A stretch of DNA of 64,000 bases from Flaccisagitta enflata. Lineage: Eukaryota; Chaetognatha; Sagittoidea; Aphragmophora. Shown one piece after another: positions 47,235 through 59,395 of this stretch. The notes beneath the pieces were generated by a model. That model saw only the letters and a list, made by a program, of their open reading frames with translations, was not told the DNA's origin and searched no databases. The stretch lies in NCBI GenBank assembly GCA_965153355.1, contig OZ231128.1, positions 33,046,001-33,110,000 on the forward strand. The letters are read 5' to 3'. The translations under genes were made by a program, and so were the position numbers. Positions within the stretch are counted from its first letter, which is position 1, and each line of letters opens with the position of its first letter.

Positions 47235-47460
47235 TAACAGGGCCGCGGCTCCGAAGATCCGATGACCCATGCTTGTATAAATGGAGAAATTTCTCCTCCT
47301 TCCCTTTGTTCTACGTCTTACCCCTTCAGTCCTCCTCACTCACCCAGGCGCAACTTACAGCCTCCAAGCTCAACCCCTATGATCTGAATTGCAGCCTTGT
47401 AGCCTTGTAGCTTCAAGGCCCTAATCCCAGCCTTGAAGACCAAGTCATGGACTAAAATTT
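47235..47460 (+). mobile_element. Truncated member of the 21-bp minisatellite element group
   Basis: GGGCCGCGGCTCCGAAGATC, CGATGACCCATGCTT, then CAGCCTCCAAGCTCAACCCC and degenerate units. Confidence 0.55.
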
Positions 47461-47757
47461 TGGCCAAATGATACTCCACGATTCTTTTAGCTCCGCCATC
47501 TCAACCCTTTGTACACTATCTCAGAGGCATCGAGTACCACTGAACAGCTACCACTTCTGCGACTATTTTCTCTGTCTTTATTTGCATTGTCGGACCGCAA
47601 AGAGATCATCTTATCTATCTAATCCTTGGCAGACGCATATCATGAGAATGACTTTTTGTTGTCTTTGTTTGCCGGAACAAGCACATACATTTATTTTTTG
47701 TTCCTCTCTTCCATCTGTCATGATATCGTTTGCCTCTTTTATGAATCATCTCTGAAT

Positions 47758-47773
47758 GCATCACCATCATCAC

Positions 47774-47825
<52 letters not shown>

Positions 47826-47893
47826 GTCATCGTCATCGTCATCGTCATCATCATCGTCATCATCATCATCATCATTATCATCATCATCATCCA
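47758..47893 (+). repeat. (ATC)n microsatellite
   Basis: About 45 ATC/ATCGTC triplets; poly-Asp, Met or Ser frames are artefacts. Confidence 0.96.
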
Positions 47894-48464
47894 TGTAATT
47901 TGAGCAAATGATTGTTGCATACAATATTTTGTTTATGAGCAGTATGTTGGATCAAAGTCAAGGGTATGATATATATATGCCCATAGTGTTTTGTCCACTG
48001 ACTGTTTAGTCCTCAAGGCTCGGAATTGGGTGATTTAATTGAAATGAGTCCTTGGTAATTGGTATGGCGCGCCTATTTTCAAGGCATGATCTTCTTAAAG
48101 TTTCAGCATCTGTAAAGCATCATAGATTCAGAATTGACGCACGGACTCAAATAAGATTTCCTCGTTATTTCTCTCTTGGCAATTTGACAATTGATAATTT
48201 TATCTTTCGGCTTTTGGTGCGCTGTAACGAAGCGTTACCGAAATGATTTGCATGAGTCTCTCGTCTGTTTTTCTTGTTTTGGCGCGGTAATTTCACCCGC
48301 TTGAAAATCTTCCTCTTGTTGCGGTCGTTTACGGCTTAATGCCCGTTTCCTCAGTATGACGCTCCATAAACGCTTCATTTAGTATCCGTTTCAGCTGATT
48401 GTCTTCCCATTCATACCAACAATGGTTGAGTAACCGAAGCGATTACACCTCTCACTAGTCAAGA

Positions 48465-49425
48465 AAAAAGTCGAAGCCAGTCTTCGACTTTATGACATAT
48501 TCAAAAGAAACATGGTTTTCATTTTTTTATAAAAAAATTAAGGAACTCAATCGAGCAAATGAGCCTTTTAACGAAATTGATAGGGTGAGTAAATTTGATA
48601 ATTCTCTTGCTTTTGGCGCCAAGCAGAATGCTCTATGACAAATATTTTTCAAGTTATGAATTTCTAAAGATTTTTTTATAAAGAATTATAATTGATTTTT
48701 TTTTTTATGATCTTGTGTAGGATCAATAAAGGAGTGTATTTATATTTGTTTGGGCATGCATTTACAGGAAAACATGTTTATGAGTATAGCTGCTCATCTG
48801 TGAGGGTGTTTTTGAGCATTCTAGCTCATTTAGCATATTGAGCTCAATCATTTTTTTCTGAATTCAAATGTGATAAATGAATAAATATCTTGATAGCAAA
48901 AAAGTAAGGAAATACAAAAAAAAATGTCAGTGAGCATAGCTGCTCATCTAGAAGGGGTTTTGAGTATTCTAGCTCACTTAAATCATTTAGCTCAGTTTTT
49001 TTCTGATTTCAAATGGGATACATAGATAAATGTTTTAATATGAGCATGCATATACAAGAAGGCATGTCAGTGAGCATAGCTGGTTGACTGATTGAGTGAT
49101 TTTGAGCATTTTAGCTCATCTAGCTCATTTGACTCAGTCCTTTTTTTGGTCTGATTTTCAGTATAATCATTACGTACAATTGCTCTTAATTCAATTTAAC
49201 AAATAACAAGGCTGGATACACGGCAGGACAGTCGCGGACGGTTGGGCAGGAGCACTAGAGCGAAAACCGCCCGGAATTCAAAAATGTGACGGACGGACCG
49301 ACGGACACGGCACGTGTCCGCGACTAAAAAGATTTACAGTCAATGGACACAAAAGCTTTGTGAAAAGTGAGCAATGCTTACGACTTTTTTCCTCACAGCG
49401 ACAGCCGCCATTATTGGTAATCAAC
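48465..49425. mobile_element. Transposon copy related to 20035-20690
   Basis: Shares AGTCGAAGCCAGTCTTCGAC, GAGCATAGCTGCTCATCT-type internal repeats (three times) and GCGACAGCCGCCATTATTGG. It is interrupted by the Helentron-like copy at 49204. Confidence 0.5.
49204..49325 (+). mobile_element. Helentron-like copy, GTCGCGGAC subfamily
   Basis: AACAAGGCTGGATACACGGC, CAGTCGCGGACGGTTGGGC, GACGGACGGACCG and the end CACGTGTCCGCGACT. Confidence 0.8.
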
Positions 49426-49627
49426 TTTCACGAGATTGATTTTCACAAAGAGAACTAAATCTACTCAAAGTATTCATCTGAACAAAGAAAAGAATCACTA
49501 AATATAGAAAAGCTTTTTACAGCTTGCGTTTTCGTAAAAGCTGTCGTTCGTTTATGAAAGAATCTGACACAATACGTGATTATGTTTGAATTAAAGAAGT
49601 TGTTTAAAAAAAAAAACCTTTTGTTTT

Positions 49628-49652
49628 CTTTTTTCTCCTTCTTCTTCTTTTT

Positions 49653-49683
<31 letters not shown>

Positions 49684-49689
49684 ATTCAG
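49628..49689 (+). promoter_or_regulatory. Polypyrimidine tract and 3' splice site of the Ly6 last exon
   Basis: TTCTT/TTTCT then 14 CT units ending CTCATTCAG. The tract is itself a microsatellite and would vary in length between alleles. Confidence 0.7.
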
Positions 49690-49953
49690 GTCGCTTGTTC
49701 GGGGGATCAAGAGTTGTGTCAATTCAGTTCAACGCCCGATGGTGAGATCATCTCATCTTTGGGTTGCAAAAGTCGGTCCGTCCGTCGATTTCACGGTTCG
49801 TGCGAGACTCTGCACATTCAAGGTCAACGAACTTTCGTCTGTTACTGCGGCAAGGACCTTTGCAACGACGCCGTCGGTTTGGCACAAAAGATGGCGTTGT
49901 TGCCAATGGGGTTCGCGGCCACGATGGCGCTGATCATCGCCAGAAGATGGTAG
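49690..49953 (+). CDS. Ly6/uPAR-family protein, last exon (three-finger core and GPI-type tail)
   Basis: A long CT-rich tract ending ATTCAG precedes an 87-codon open frame ended by TAG. It supplies seven cysteines: VACSGDQELC, then SLGC, FHGSC, and the C-terminal signature FVCYCGKDLCND, which is the C-x-C....C-N ending of Ly6/uPAR proteins (most have adjacent cysteines here; C-x-C variants are common in invertebrates). With the cysteine of exon 1 the total is eight, the minimal three-finger pattern, and the combined length is 123 residues, normal for the family. After LCND there is a hydrophobic tail (MALLPMGFAATMALII, then ARRW) like a GPI-attachment signal, although the basic terminus is slightly unusual. 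Ly6 proteins act as surface modulators of receptors and channels or in septate junctions; which applies here cannot be told. An intermediate exon in phase 0-0 is not excluded. Confidence 0.8.
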   Translation, partial: VACSGDQELCQFSSTPDGEIISSLGCKSRSVRRFHGSCETLHIQGQRTFVCYCGKDLCNDAVGLAQKMALLPMGFAATMALIIARRW

Positions 49954-50035
49954 ATTTACGATCATGAATGTAAGACAACGGCTTTCGAGGCCCTCAGGCA
50001 AAGGTGACCTGAAGGCCCAAAACGATGTCAGACAG

Positions 50036-50405
50036 AACAAGGCCAACACCTATAAGTCGCGTGCGAGACTTACAGACAAAGAGTGACTTAGAATGACTTA
50101 GAATGACTTTCAATGACTTAGAATGACCTAAAATGACCAAAATTGACTTAAAATGACTAAAAAAACAAAAAACCAAAAATAACTTAAGATAACTTAAAAT
50201 GACTTAAAATGACTTAAAATGACTTAGACTGACTCAAAATGACTTAGAATAACTATAAATGACTTAAAATGACCTAAGAGTTGACATTATAGTACAAAAA
50301 AGTAAAGTGTGACGGACGGACGGACGGACGGACGGACGGACGGACGGACGGACGGACGGACGGACGGACCGACAAAGCGGGTTGTAGAGTCGCGTGCACG
50401 CGACT
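50036..50405 (+). mobile_element. Helentron-like copy with 10-bp core and pure GACG array
   Basis: AACAAGGCCAACACC and AGTCGCGTGCGAGAC at the 5' side, about 18 units of ATGACTTAAA-type sequence (50085-50275), GACG repeated about 15 times (50309-50370) and the hairpin GTCGCGTGCACGCGACT. It begins 83 bp after the Ly6 stop codon, so it may lie in the 3' UTR. Confidence 0.85.
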
Positions 50406-50409
50406 AAAA

Positions 50410-51205
50410 ACCTGTTTGGATTACATCTATCTCAAGCATAAAAAAGTATGGTAATTTAGAAAGAAAAAAAAAAGATTAGGGGGCGATCAAAACATTCTAT
50501 GTCCATTTTTCATGCATTTATAGTTGAGTGATAAACTATATGAGCTTATAACTTTGAATTAGATGTCGGACTTGAAATAGAGGCTGAAGGCGCATTTTGC
50601 GAGATTAAGTGACAATTTTTGTAATTAAAATCTTCAGTCATAATCTAACTGAGTTTCATCATAATCTAACTGAGTTTTAAAAAAGCCATACGCAAATGGT
50701 GTAAACTTGTGAATTGCACTACTTAGCTAGTTTCTTTTCCTCTGGCGCTTTTTGTCTCTAAATGGAAATAGTTGATTTGACAGTGCAGTGACAACAAAAC
50801 TGATTGAAAGATCACTACAGTTAGCTCATTTGCCCGGACTGGTATATGATTGCGCATTGAGACAAGTGACAGAATTCTTTTTTTCCCCTCCCCTTCTCTT
50901 TTTCTTCTATTGTGTTTTTTTCTTCTTCTTTTTTCGGTTGTGACACTGGCACGCTTCAGAAAATTCATTATTCATGCATGTATTCGCGTATTGGGTTTCC
51001 GCTTCAGAATCGCCTTTTTAGCCAACCATTGGCCGGTTGACCGGTCACAGAGGCTAACTCGCGGGCGGCTGCGCCGGCCGCTCAATGAAGATGGGCCGTG
51101 TATGATTTCCTCATGTTTACTCTACCGCGAAGTCGTGTGCTTTTAAGGCGAAGCCGCTAATTCATACGAGGTGATGAGGCTCTCTATATACTGTCCTTTT
51201 CTCTT
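50410..51205. other. No recognised gene
   Basis: A GC-rich patch at 51050-51090 (GCGGGCGGCTGCGCCGGCCG) stands out but has no associated frame. Confidence 0.45.
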
Positions 51206-51214
51206 CTTTTAGGG

Positions 51215-51560
51215 CAGGGGCCCCAGAAAAGAAGATGACCTATCATTTCACACAGGACAGTTTTCTCTGGTTTCCATTTTCCGTTTTCCTCTAAGAGGTC
51301 GATTTTAGACCTGTCAAGCCTAATATCAGCCCGTCAAGCCCTTTAAATTGCCATTCTTGCCCTTATTTCAGCCTTTGAACCAAAAATCAGCGGAAAGCGA
51401 TTTCAGCTTCAGTGTACTTTCTCAAAAAAGTCAGGAAATACAGCCCTTAATCAGTCCTCTCACCTTCAAAATAAGCCTTTCTAGCCCTCCTAATTGCCAT
51501 TCATGCCCTTACATAGGATTATCTGTCCCTCCAGGGCCGCTGCTCCTCCCACTATCTTAT
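51215..51560 (+). mobile_element. Member of the GGCCCC foldback group
   Basis: GGGCAGGGGCCCCAGAAAAG, GATGACCTATCATTTCACAC, then TCAAGCCCTT units and CAGGGCCGCTGC. Confidence 0.5.
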
Positions 51561-51686
51561 CCTCTTAAACACTAATCTAGTTGCATTGGGTACGGCTGGC
51601 GACTATTATTTTTCCTGTCTTTCTTACTGAATACTCATCCTCTGCTGTTATCTCTATCTCTCGCTGTATATCTTAAGGTGTCTGTT

Positions 51687-51697
51687 ACACACACACA

Positions 51698-51741
<44 letters not shown>

Positions 51742-51745
51742 CCTT
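51687..51745 (+). repeat. (CA)n(CT)n
   Basis: Seven CA units then about 17 CT units. Confidence 0.93.
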
Positions 51746-51964
51746 CTTTTTCTGTTCCTCATGTAATAAAATATGCACATAAATGTAAATGGGGGTTGTA
51801 ATTTTCACGAGGAATACGTGTCATTTGGCGGCTTTATTTCCTTCCTGTCCTCCTTTTTTATCATGTAGCTCTTTCTGTCTGTCCTGTGACGGAGCTTCTG
51901 CCTATCTTTTCGCAACATTACGTTCTTTGACTGCAGTGGAATCCAGTCGTCCTAGAATTAAACA

Positions 51965-52200
51965 TGGTCAGCAGTACCCGTTACTCCGCTCAAAATGTTC
52001 AGTATAATGAGGTAAACATTAAATTTTGAAGGCGGAGTTGTGAAGGAGGATTTATGGGATAAATAAGAGTGGGCCTTATTTGAGTCCAAGAACCTGAGAA
52101 GGCACAATTAGAGCTTGACAGGCTTTTGAGGGGCAAAATGAAATGTAGTCAAATAACAGAGATTTCAGGATATCGCCGCTTTGGGGCGCTGCCCAAAAGG
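51965..52200 (+). mobile_element. Degenerate member of the GGCCCC foldback group
   Basis: GGTCAGCAGTACCCGTTACT at the left and TTTGGGGCGCTGCCCAAAAG at the right, with little repeat between. Confidence 0.5.
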
Positions 52201-52514
52201 GAATCAAAAACGTTTCGGTGATTTAGCTTGATATGATTCTCTAGTAAAATGCAACAACAGAGAGAAGTCTGTGCCCATCATGTTTTTTTTCTCGAGATAT
52301 GCCACCAGCGATTTTGGTTTTGACATGTTCCTAAGCAGTGTGTGCGGCTAAACATGCCAAAAAAGGAATTTGACCTTTTTTTAAGGCTTAGAAAAGCGCG
52401 TTCATGCTTTTAATGTAAGTCCTTGTATATGATTGTTCTATGTTAACGAACATTCAACAAGGTCAGGTATTGACCAAATATGTGCGCCTCGCTGATATGG
52501 AATAAGGGATTGAA

Positions 52515-52700
52515 CATTTTGAATAAAGGAATGAATGATTGACTGAATGAATGATTGAATGACTGAACGATTGAACCAAATAAACTTGGAAAGGCATGAG
52601 AGGTGACAAGCATAAAGAAAAACGCCGAAATTGGCAGTATAACACGGTTTGAATGTTCGTGTGAGGTACAGACAAACCGACCAACCAACGGACAGTCGTG
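52515..52700 (+). repeat. GAAT-type repeats and Helentron-like scrap
   Basis: GAATGATTGACTGAATGAAT at 52530 and GACCAACCAACGGACAG at 52680. Confidence 0.6.
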
Positions 52701-53034
52701 ATTCATGCCTGTCCGTCGCCGTAGAGTTTGGGGTTTCCACAAGGACGTTCTGCGGACAGATGATTTGTAAAATCTGCAAATGCGTTTTTTATTTGCAGAA
52801 GGTATTTTTCTGAATATCTGCTATTAGGTCTTTCAAAGTCTAGGAAAGTTTTTTAAAACTTTATGAAAAAATTTTCTTTCCAGCTTGAGTTTTCCAACTA
52901 TATTTTTATATGTTAAGGATTTAAAGATTAAAACTGGATATGTTTTAATAGATAAAGATCAAACTATGAATAACTAAAATTGAGTCTTTGTTGGTGTTTT
53001 TTTAGCATGTCTTTCTCTATCAGTAAGGATTTTT

Positions 53035-53095
53035 TTCTCTCTTTGTCTCTCTTTGTCTCTCTTTGTCTCTCTTTGTCTCTCTTTGTCTCTCTTTG

Positions 53096-53126
<31 letters not shown>

Positions 53127-53130
53127 TTCT
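53035..53130 (+). repeat. (CTCTCTTTGT)n minisatellite
   Basis: About six 10-bp units then a CT array. Confidence 0.92.
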
Positions 53131-53536
53131 ATAATGCTTTGGCTGGTCACTCTCATTAAGAGTGATTTTGTTTATACCAACTCTGACCATCATCTGTTCT
53201 TTTCTTTTTCTTAATCTTTCACCTATTTCTTTTTTTAAAAACTTTTCAACCTTCACCCTCTCATGAAGTGATATGACTTCATTAAATTTTAAATATGAAT
53301 TATCCTAAGATATTTTTTTCTTTGTGATTGAAAAAAAAACACTTTTTTTCAAAACTCATTTTGATGCTAAAAACGTTTTTGAGTTTCAATACCTTGATCT
53401 GCATTTAGGTACCGGAAGCAGATGCAGAAAGGTAAACTCTAGGCTGAACTATTATAGATGTGTGAGACCGCACAGAGAAAAAAACCAACCGTTTAAAAAC
53501 TGTTTAAATTTATACAATTAGGTGTTTATGTCTTAC

Positions 53537-53616
53537 CGATCGATCATGCAGTTGCGAATCGAAGGTGTCAGTGACAACGGTGGAAGTGGGAAGCCAAACG
53601 GAGTCGATATCTCCAT
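53537..53616 (-). CDS. Candidate internal exon, acidic serine/threonine-rich segment
   Basis: An 80-bp minus-strand segment is bounded by a good acceptor (T-rich tract ending GTTCAG) and a good donor (GATCG then GTAAGA). One frame reads GDIDSVWLPTSTVVTD then TFDSQLHDRS, is entered in phase 1 and left in phase 0. It looks like ordinary, soluble, acidic protein. A second frame starts with ATG at the first base of the exon and is also open (MEISTPFGFPLPPLSL...), leaving in phase 2, which is compatible with one frame of the 16415-16487 exon. The third frame has a stop. I do not recognise the protein. In the preferred frame the segment would follow the short exon at 54353-54389. Whether it belongs to the GDNF-receptor-like gene 50 kb away is unknown. 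Confidence 0.5.
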
Positions 53617-53619
53617 CTG

Positions 53620-54340
53620 AACAAAACAAAATAAGAAAAAAAGCCAATTAGGATAAATTGCTTTTGTTGAATGTAGATCCTACCGCTGAATTACCAAATT
53701 CAATTCAGACTACCTCCTGGCCTAGGAAGTAACTTTAAAACCAACCTAAGCGTAAGATATTTTGGCTCTAAAAAAAGCTAAGAAGCTTAGAGATTATTCT
53801 GCATCACAAAATCTACGAGATCAGTAAAAACAACAATGAAAAAAAGTAAACAAAAACAGTCATAATGAAATTCGCAAGAAAAATGAATGAAAATAGAAAA
53901 TACCTTCAACTTAGACTATCTCGACTTTCAAAGCACAATCTGGTTTTTGTAACTTTAACCATTTAAAAATGACAAGCAAAACACTAGAAACATGTCCTTG
54001 GAATAATTAGTGTATGACAGTGGTTCATATGCAGTGGAACAACAATATGATAACTTGTAAAAATGATTGACAAATCGCCTCCCAGAGCATGACTGGAGAT
54101 GTTCCTTATGATAATGGTTATTTGAAATACTAGTACTACTAGTTAAAGGTTTTGTGAGAGATTTGGTCAAGAAATCAAATTATTCTTTAGTTAGTTCTAT
54201 ACTTTTTTCCAAGGTAGTACAACAAGGCCACTTCATGTGAAAGTTGGATATCAGAAAATCAATATCGAAATGCGAGTGAAATAGTGAAAAAAAAACGGTT
54301 TAAGTAGCCTTGAGAAAAGAGAAGAATTATGAGAGTCGTA
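53620..54340. other. Putative intron between the 53.5- and 54.4-kb exons
   Basis: AT-rich, no repeat family recognised, short closed frames. Confidence 0.4.
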
Positions 54341-54352
54341 AAAAAAAATTAC

Positions 54353-54389
54353 CGATAGAGTTTTGTGGTTGAATACGCGTCAGTGACAT
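54353..54389 (-). CDS. Candidate first coding exon upstream of the 53.5-kb exon
   Basis: On the minus strand an ATG preceded by an in-frame stop opens a 12-codon frame (MSLTRIQPQNSI) that runs into a moderate donor, CTATCG then GTAATT. It leaves in phase 1, as required by the exon at 53537-53616, and the joined codon is GAT. There is no signal-peptide-like hydrophobic run, so if real the protein starts cytosolic or as a type II membrane protein. A one-in-three chance phase match and the short length keep this tentative. Confidence 0.3.
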
Positions 54390-54617
54390 GGAAATTTCAG
54401 CTCTTGGCTATGAAACTCTTCTCTCTCAGACTCACTTAGCATCGCTGGTCAACTTTGTCTTTTTACTGAAAAAGGCTCGCCTGTTTGACAATTACATGTA
54501 TAAGGTAAAGTGTATGAAGTAGGAATATTTCCAAAATCAATCTTGAGTTATTTTCAGACGAGCCATCACTTATCTGCATTTAGGAGTGGACCCGCACAAT
54601 TTTGCGGAGGAGAGAAA

Positions 54618-54712
54618 AAAAAAGCTGGATACATAGAATGGACAGATGGACGGACAAACCAACAAACCGATGGACGGACAAAAAGTGGATTATTGCGTCG
54701 CTTGTCCAGTAC
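54618..54712 (+). mobile_element. Degenerate Helentron-like copy
   Basis: GCTGGATACATAGAATGG, GACGGACAAACCAACAAACC, and ATTGCGTCGCTTGTCC; the terminal hairpin is lost. Confidence 0.5.
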
Positions 54713-54823
54713 TTGATATCTTGACATCATGATATCTCTGATGATATCTTAATATCTTAAAATGCTTATTCTATTATGCTGATCATGCCACGAACCTGCC
54801 ACTACTGGTTATTGCTCTCATGA

Positions 54824-55070
54824 CTCCATTTTTGAGAAAAGACCCTTTTGGGCAAATGTTAAAATACTGATAGAATACCTTTCTAAAGAGTCAACGGATA
54901 AGATATTCCATTTTTAAGAAAAGACCCTCTTGCGCAAATGCTAAAATACTGATAGAATAGCTTTCTAGAGAGTCAACGGATAAGATTTTCCATTTTTGAG
55001 AAAAGACCCTCTTGGGTTAACGTTAAAATACTGATAAAATAGCTTTCTAGAGAGTCAGCGGATAAGATAT
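54824..55070 (+). repeat. 82-bp tandem repeat, three units
   Basis: GAGAAAAGACCC...AAAATACTGAT...GAGTCAACGGATAAGAT at 54834, 54916 and 54998. Confidence 0.9.
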
Positions 55071-55139
55071 TGAGCAACTTATTTCAAAATTGAGGAGAGA
55101 ATTAACTCCTAAATTAAATATTGATGCAGTAGCCAAGAA

Positions 55140-55740
55140 TTCAATTTGAACTCGGGCTTTTGCGCGCGCGATTCAATTTATTTCCCCCTTAAATTGCCCC
55201 AATTCTCCTTTTCGTTTTTGTCTTTATTGCTGTTTGGAGCGTGTCTATTTTGGTTCAACGGGCGACAAAACCGCGTTTGTTGACCTTGAGTGTCTTAAAT
55301 CCCAGATTCTTTGTCTTGAATCACTTTTTTCTCCCGCCTTCAACCCTCAGTCCCAAACCTTCATCATTGGATCGTTTCTCTTCCACCCCCGATGTTTTCT
55401 CCTTCTCCCAAACAGTGTTTCCTCCTCCCTCACTCCCTTTAACGCATCTATCCGATAATAATCATGCAAGTTTGTCGGCGAGTTTTACTACCTCAATTCA
55501 ACCATTCTCGGGCATAGAAATGTGCTGACTGATGCCGAGGGAGTTGAAACTAAGTATCACCAATGTTTTTGACATCTCCAGTGTATCCTCTCTTGTCAAT
55601 TAAGAAGCAGCATCCTAACTGGCCAAATCTTATAATGTGCTTACAAGTTATTTCTCCTTAATCACTGATGATATTGATGAGTCACTAGTGAAGAATACGG
55701 CATGCCTTAAACCTTATGAGTGTGCTCTTTCCTACATAAA
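55140..55740. other. Pyrimidine-rich sequence without a convincing gene
   Basis: A 95-codon frame at 55241 is rich in Pro, Ser and Phe, as expected from a CT-biased strand. Confidence 0.45.
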
Positions 55741-55756
55741 CACTATTTAAGTACAT

Positions 55757-55758
<2 letters not shown>

Positions 55759-55808
<50 letters not shown>
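55759..55808 (+). repeat. (CT)n microsatellite
   Basis: About 25 CT units. Confidence 0.95.
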
Positions 55809-55809
<1 letters not shown>

Positions 55810-55914
55810 GAGAACCATTTTCTTGCGCACGGAAAACACAATAAAACAGATGTGACAATTCCTATCCTCAGATTTTTTATTGCCCATTCCAATTTCCCAG
55901 TGCCATCGGAACGC

Positions 55915-56062
55915 GGTGTTGAGGACGCGTTAAAGACGAGCTTCCGCGATAAGGACGCACTCCCGTGGTACGGACAAGCTTTCGCTTCCGCATTAAGAAC
56001 GATATTCCGCGGAAGGAACGAACTTCCGCGGTAGGGAAGGGCTTCCGCGGTAAGGACGGATG
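55915..56062 (+). repeat. About 20-bp GC-rich minisatellite
   Basis: TTCCGCGGTAAGGACG-type units, six to seven copies, directly adjoining the next element. Confidence 0.8.
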
Positions 56063-56525
56063 CTTTCACTTATGCAGAAATTTTTCCTCCTCCTTCTCCT
56101 TCTTCGTACCCCCCCCCCCCCACGAGGCCCAAGTCCCAGTCTCTAGGCCCAAATCCCAACCTCAAGGCCCAAATCCAAGCCTCGCGGTCCAAATCCCAGT
56201 CTCGAGGTCCAAATCCCAGTCTCAAGGTCCAAATCCCAGTCTCAAGGGCCAAATTCCAACCTTGAGGCCCAAATCCCAGCCTCAAGGCCCAAATCCCAGC
56301 CTCAAAACCCAAATCCCAGCCTTGAAGGATTTGGGCCTTGAGACTGGGATTTGGACCTGGAGGTTAGGATTTTGGCCTTGAGGTTGGGATTTGGGCCTTG
56401 AGACTGGGATTTGGGCCTCGTGGGGGGGGGGGGGGTTAGGGGGAAGGAGGAGGAGGGGGACAAATTTCTGCATATGTGAAAACATAGGTCATCGACCCCT
56501 TTTGGGTCGCTGCCCTGCTCCCTCC
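56062..56525. mobile_element. Foldback element with 21-bp minisatellite
   Basis: GATGCTTTCACTTATGCAG and CTCCTCC arm, then GGCCCAAATCCCAGTCTCAA units that reverse direction near 56322, a G-run, and the complementary arm ending TCGACCCCTTTTGGG. Confidence 0.78.
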
Positions 56526-56559
56526 TTCAACTTCAATCAAAACCTACTTAGGCAGGGCG

Positions 56560-57600
56560 CGGGCACCGATAACCATCTAATGCTTTTGCGACTCTTTGTC
56601 TGGTATGATTTGAGACAGTTATGGCACGACTGGTCTAGGTTTGAAATTGAGGAGACTTTTTCACACATCAGGAACAAACCAGAGCACTCTAGGACCAACA
56701 GTTTTTGTGTATTCAAATGGAATTAAAATCAAATTTAAAAAGTCCGGTCGGCGATAGTCGCCATCCCTGGTAGGGTCTCGCTTAGATGGTAAGGTTTGAC
56801 TTGGTGGGACAACGAGTACCCAAATTGCCTCTCATTAAGCAAATACTTTACCCTTACCGCTTGAACTGCTGGGATTGATTGTGGCAACGACCTAGCCTTT
56901 ATTTGTTATCCCTGATACCTTTACTCCTATGGGAATGAAACGGGTGAAAGAATGCTCCAATGAAACCTGGACTGCGACTAAGGCTACGACTAAGGCTGAC
57001 TAGGTCTAGTACTGTGATTAGGGCCGGTGTATCCATTTTCTGTTCAGAATGATTCAAAACAATCAAACTAGCTCGCTATGGGCCATACGGAGCAGGAAAA
57101 AGCATACGGGATATTTTTCACCATTTCTACCTTTCCACACTGGGCCAAGTTTCCATTATTGTGCCCTAAATTCAAGCATTATACCTTATTTTACTCGTAA
57201 TAACTTCCTCTTTCAACTGAAAATGCGTATTCAATAATCTAAGCAGCGGTTTAGAATTTCGTCTTTTTGATCTCCGCGAGCGAATTTAAAAAAGCGACTG
57301 ATTTTCCCGGGAGCTCCTAAATCTTTGAGCATAATCTAAGGGGTCCATGTATCTGATCGATATTATTTTTGTAAAGCGTCAATTGCATAAAGAGGACGTC
57401 TCTTGGTAGAGCCGTGGATCTAACTTAACTCCGCGAATGTACAGATGTCGTAACATTTGATGTTAACAGTCATCACTTAATGATCACCAGCACGCAATTT
57501 TTCAGGTTGCTATAACCTTCCGTCTGTCGTTTTGTTCATCCATAAGTGCGTTTTAACGTATGTCCTTGTATGTACTAATCCAGTCCTCGTATACGCAATT
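56560..57600. other. No recognised gene
   Basis: Short frames only. Confidence 0.5.
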
Positions 57601-57603
57601 TTT

Positions 57604-57712
57604 AGTCGCGGACACGCAACTCTTCACAAATTTTGTTGAATTCCGAGCAATTATTGCATTTCGGCCCCTGCCCAATCGTCCGGGACTGTCTTGCCGTGTA
57701 TCCGGCCTTGTT
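57604..57712 (-). mobile_element. Helentron-like copy, GTCGCGGAC subfamily, minimal
   Basis: AGTCGCGGACACGCAACTC directly followed, without microsatellite, by GGCCCCTGCCCAATCG and GTGTATCCGGCCTTGTT. Confidence 0.8.
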
Positions 57713-57773
57713 CTTTCTCGGCAGCTGAGTCACCTACGATTCTAAGAAACGTAGGAATCTGGGTTAGAAAGCT

Positions 57774-58531
<758 letters not shown>

Positions 58532-58729
58532 GAAAAGTTCAATTGGCTTTATTGTGAAGAAAGGGACTTTCACTCCGCCAAACCATTACATAACTCACTG
58601 ACAAGCTTGATCCTTGATTCGGTAAGCGAACAAGTGGAATTTTGCTGACGTGTTCCCTCCCAAGTACAAAACACGAAGAAAGAGACATTTAAAAATCACC
58701 TAAATCGTGTCTCTGACAATAAACCCTAA

Positions 58730-59137
58730 ATGAACGAATTCAGTTGGGAGGCGGAAAAAAGTAGTGAAATGAAAGAACTTCTCGTGAGTTGGCGGGGAAG
58801 CGACCCATGCGATTCAAAGCAAAAAACAATGATCTTCATTGGGAACACGACGCGATCGATACGTCGAATGAAGTATGGGAGGTATAGCAGAAAAATGGAC
58901 TTTGGTACCACTAACGGTCGTGTAGGGCCCTGTGGCCCGGTGTCAAACGTCATATGGTTGGTACAGAGTAAAGGTATAGGTTATCCCTTATCTAACGAAT
59001 ATGCGTATAAGGACTTTCTATTGACAGGAAAGGGGGAAAATTTTTTAAAATTTTTCTCTTGGGTTCGGCCTGCAGTCACTTGTTTAAGTATCATCGCGAA
59101 GCCTCTGATGCTAATTATGTTAACTCTACGCTGTTAG
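58730..59137 (+). other. 135-codon open frame of doubtful coding status
   Basis: The frame begins MNEFSWEAEKSSEMKELL and is free of simple repeats, but the length is near what chance gives in a window this size. No splice sites, domains or conserved motifs are recognisable. Listed because it is the longest non-repetitive frame in the window. Confidence 0.12.
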
Positions 59138-59262
59138 AAAGAGTAATCAGAGGCGAACCAGAAAAACAAATTCTTAAATTTGAGTAGGGTTGCTACCATA
59201 GGTAATTTTATGGTCGGAAAAAAGCCCAGTGTGCTTTCTGGCAAAAAAAGAAAACGGTGTCA

Positions 59263-59395
59263 CAGTTTTAGCAGCTAAAACGAATGTTGTGCCCTGACTG
59301 AGCGGAAAGTCAGTCGGCGCAGTTTTGGCTTTTAGCAGCTGAAACGAATGTCGTACCCTGACTGAGCGGTAAGTCAGTTGGCGCAGTTATGGCTG
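59263..59395 (+). repeat. 64-bp tandem duplication
   Basis: TTTTAGCAGCT, ACGAATGT, CCCTGACTGAGCGG and GTCAGT.GGCGCAGTT occur twice. Confidence 0.85.

Noticed and set aside
53035-53130. CRISPR-like regular repeats
   Set aside because: A continuous 10-bp repeat with no spacers; no CRISPR array is expected or seen in this eukaryotic window.
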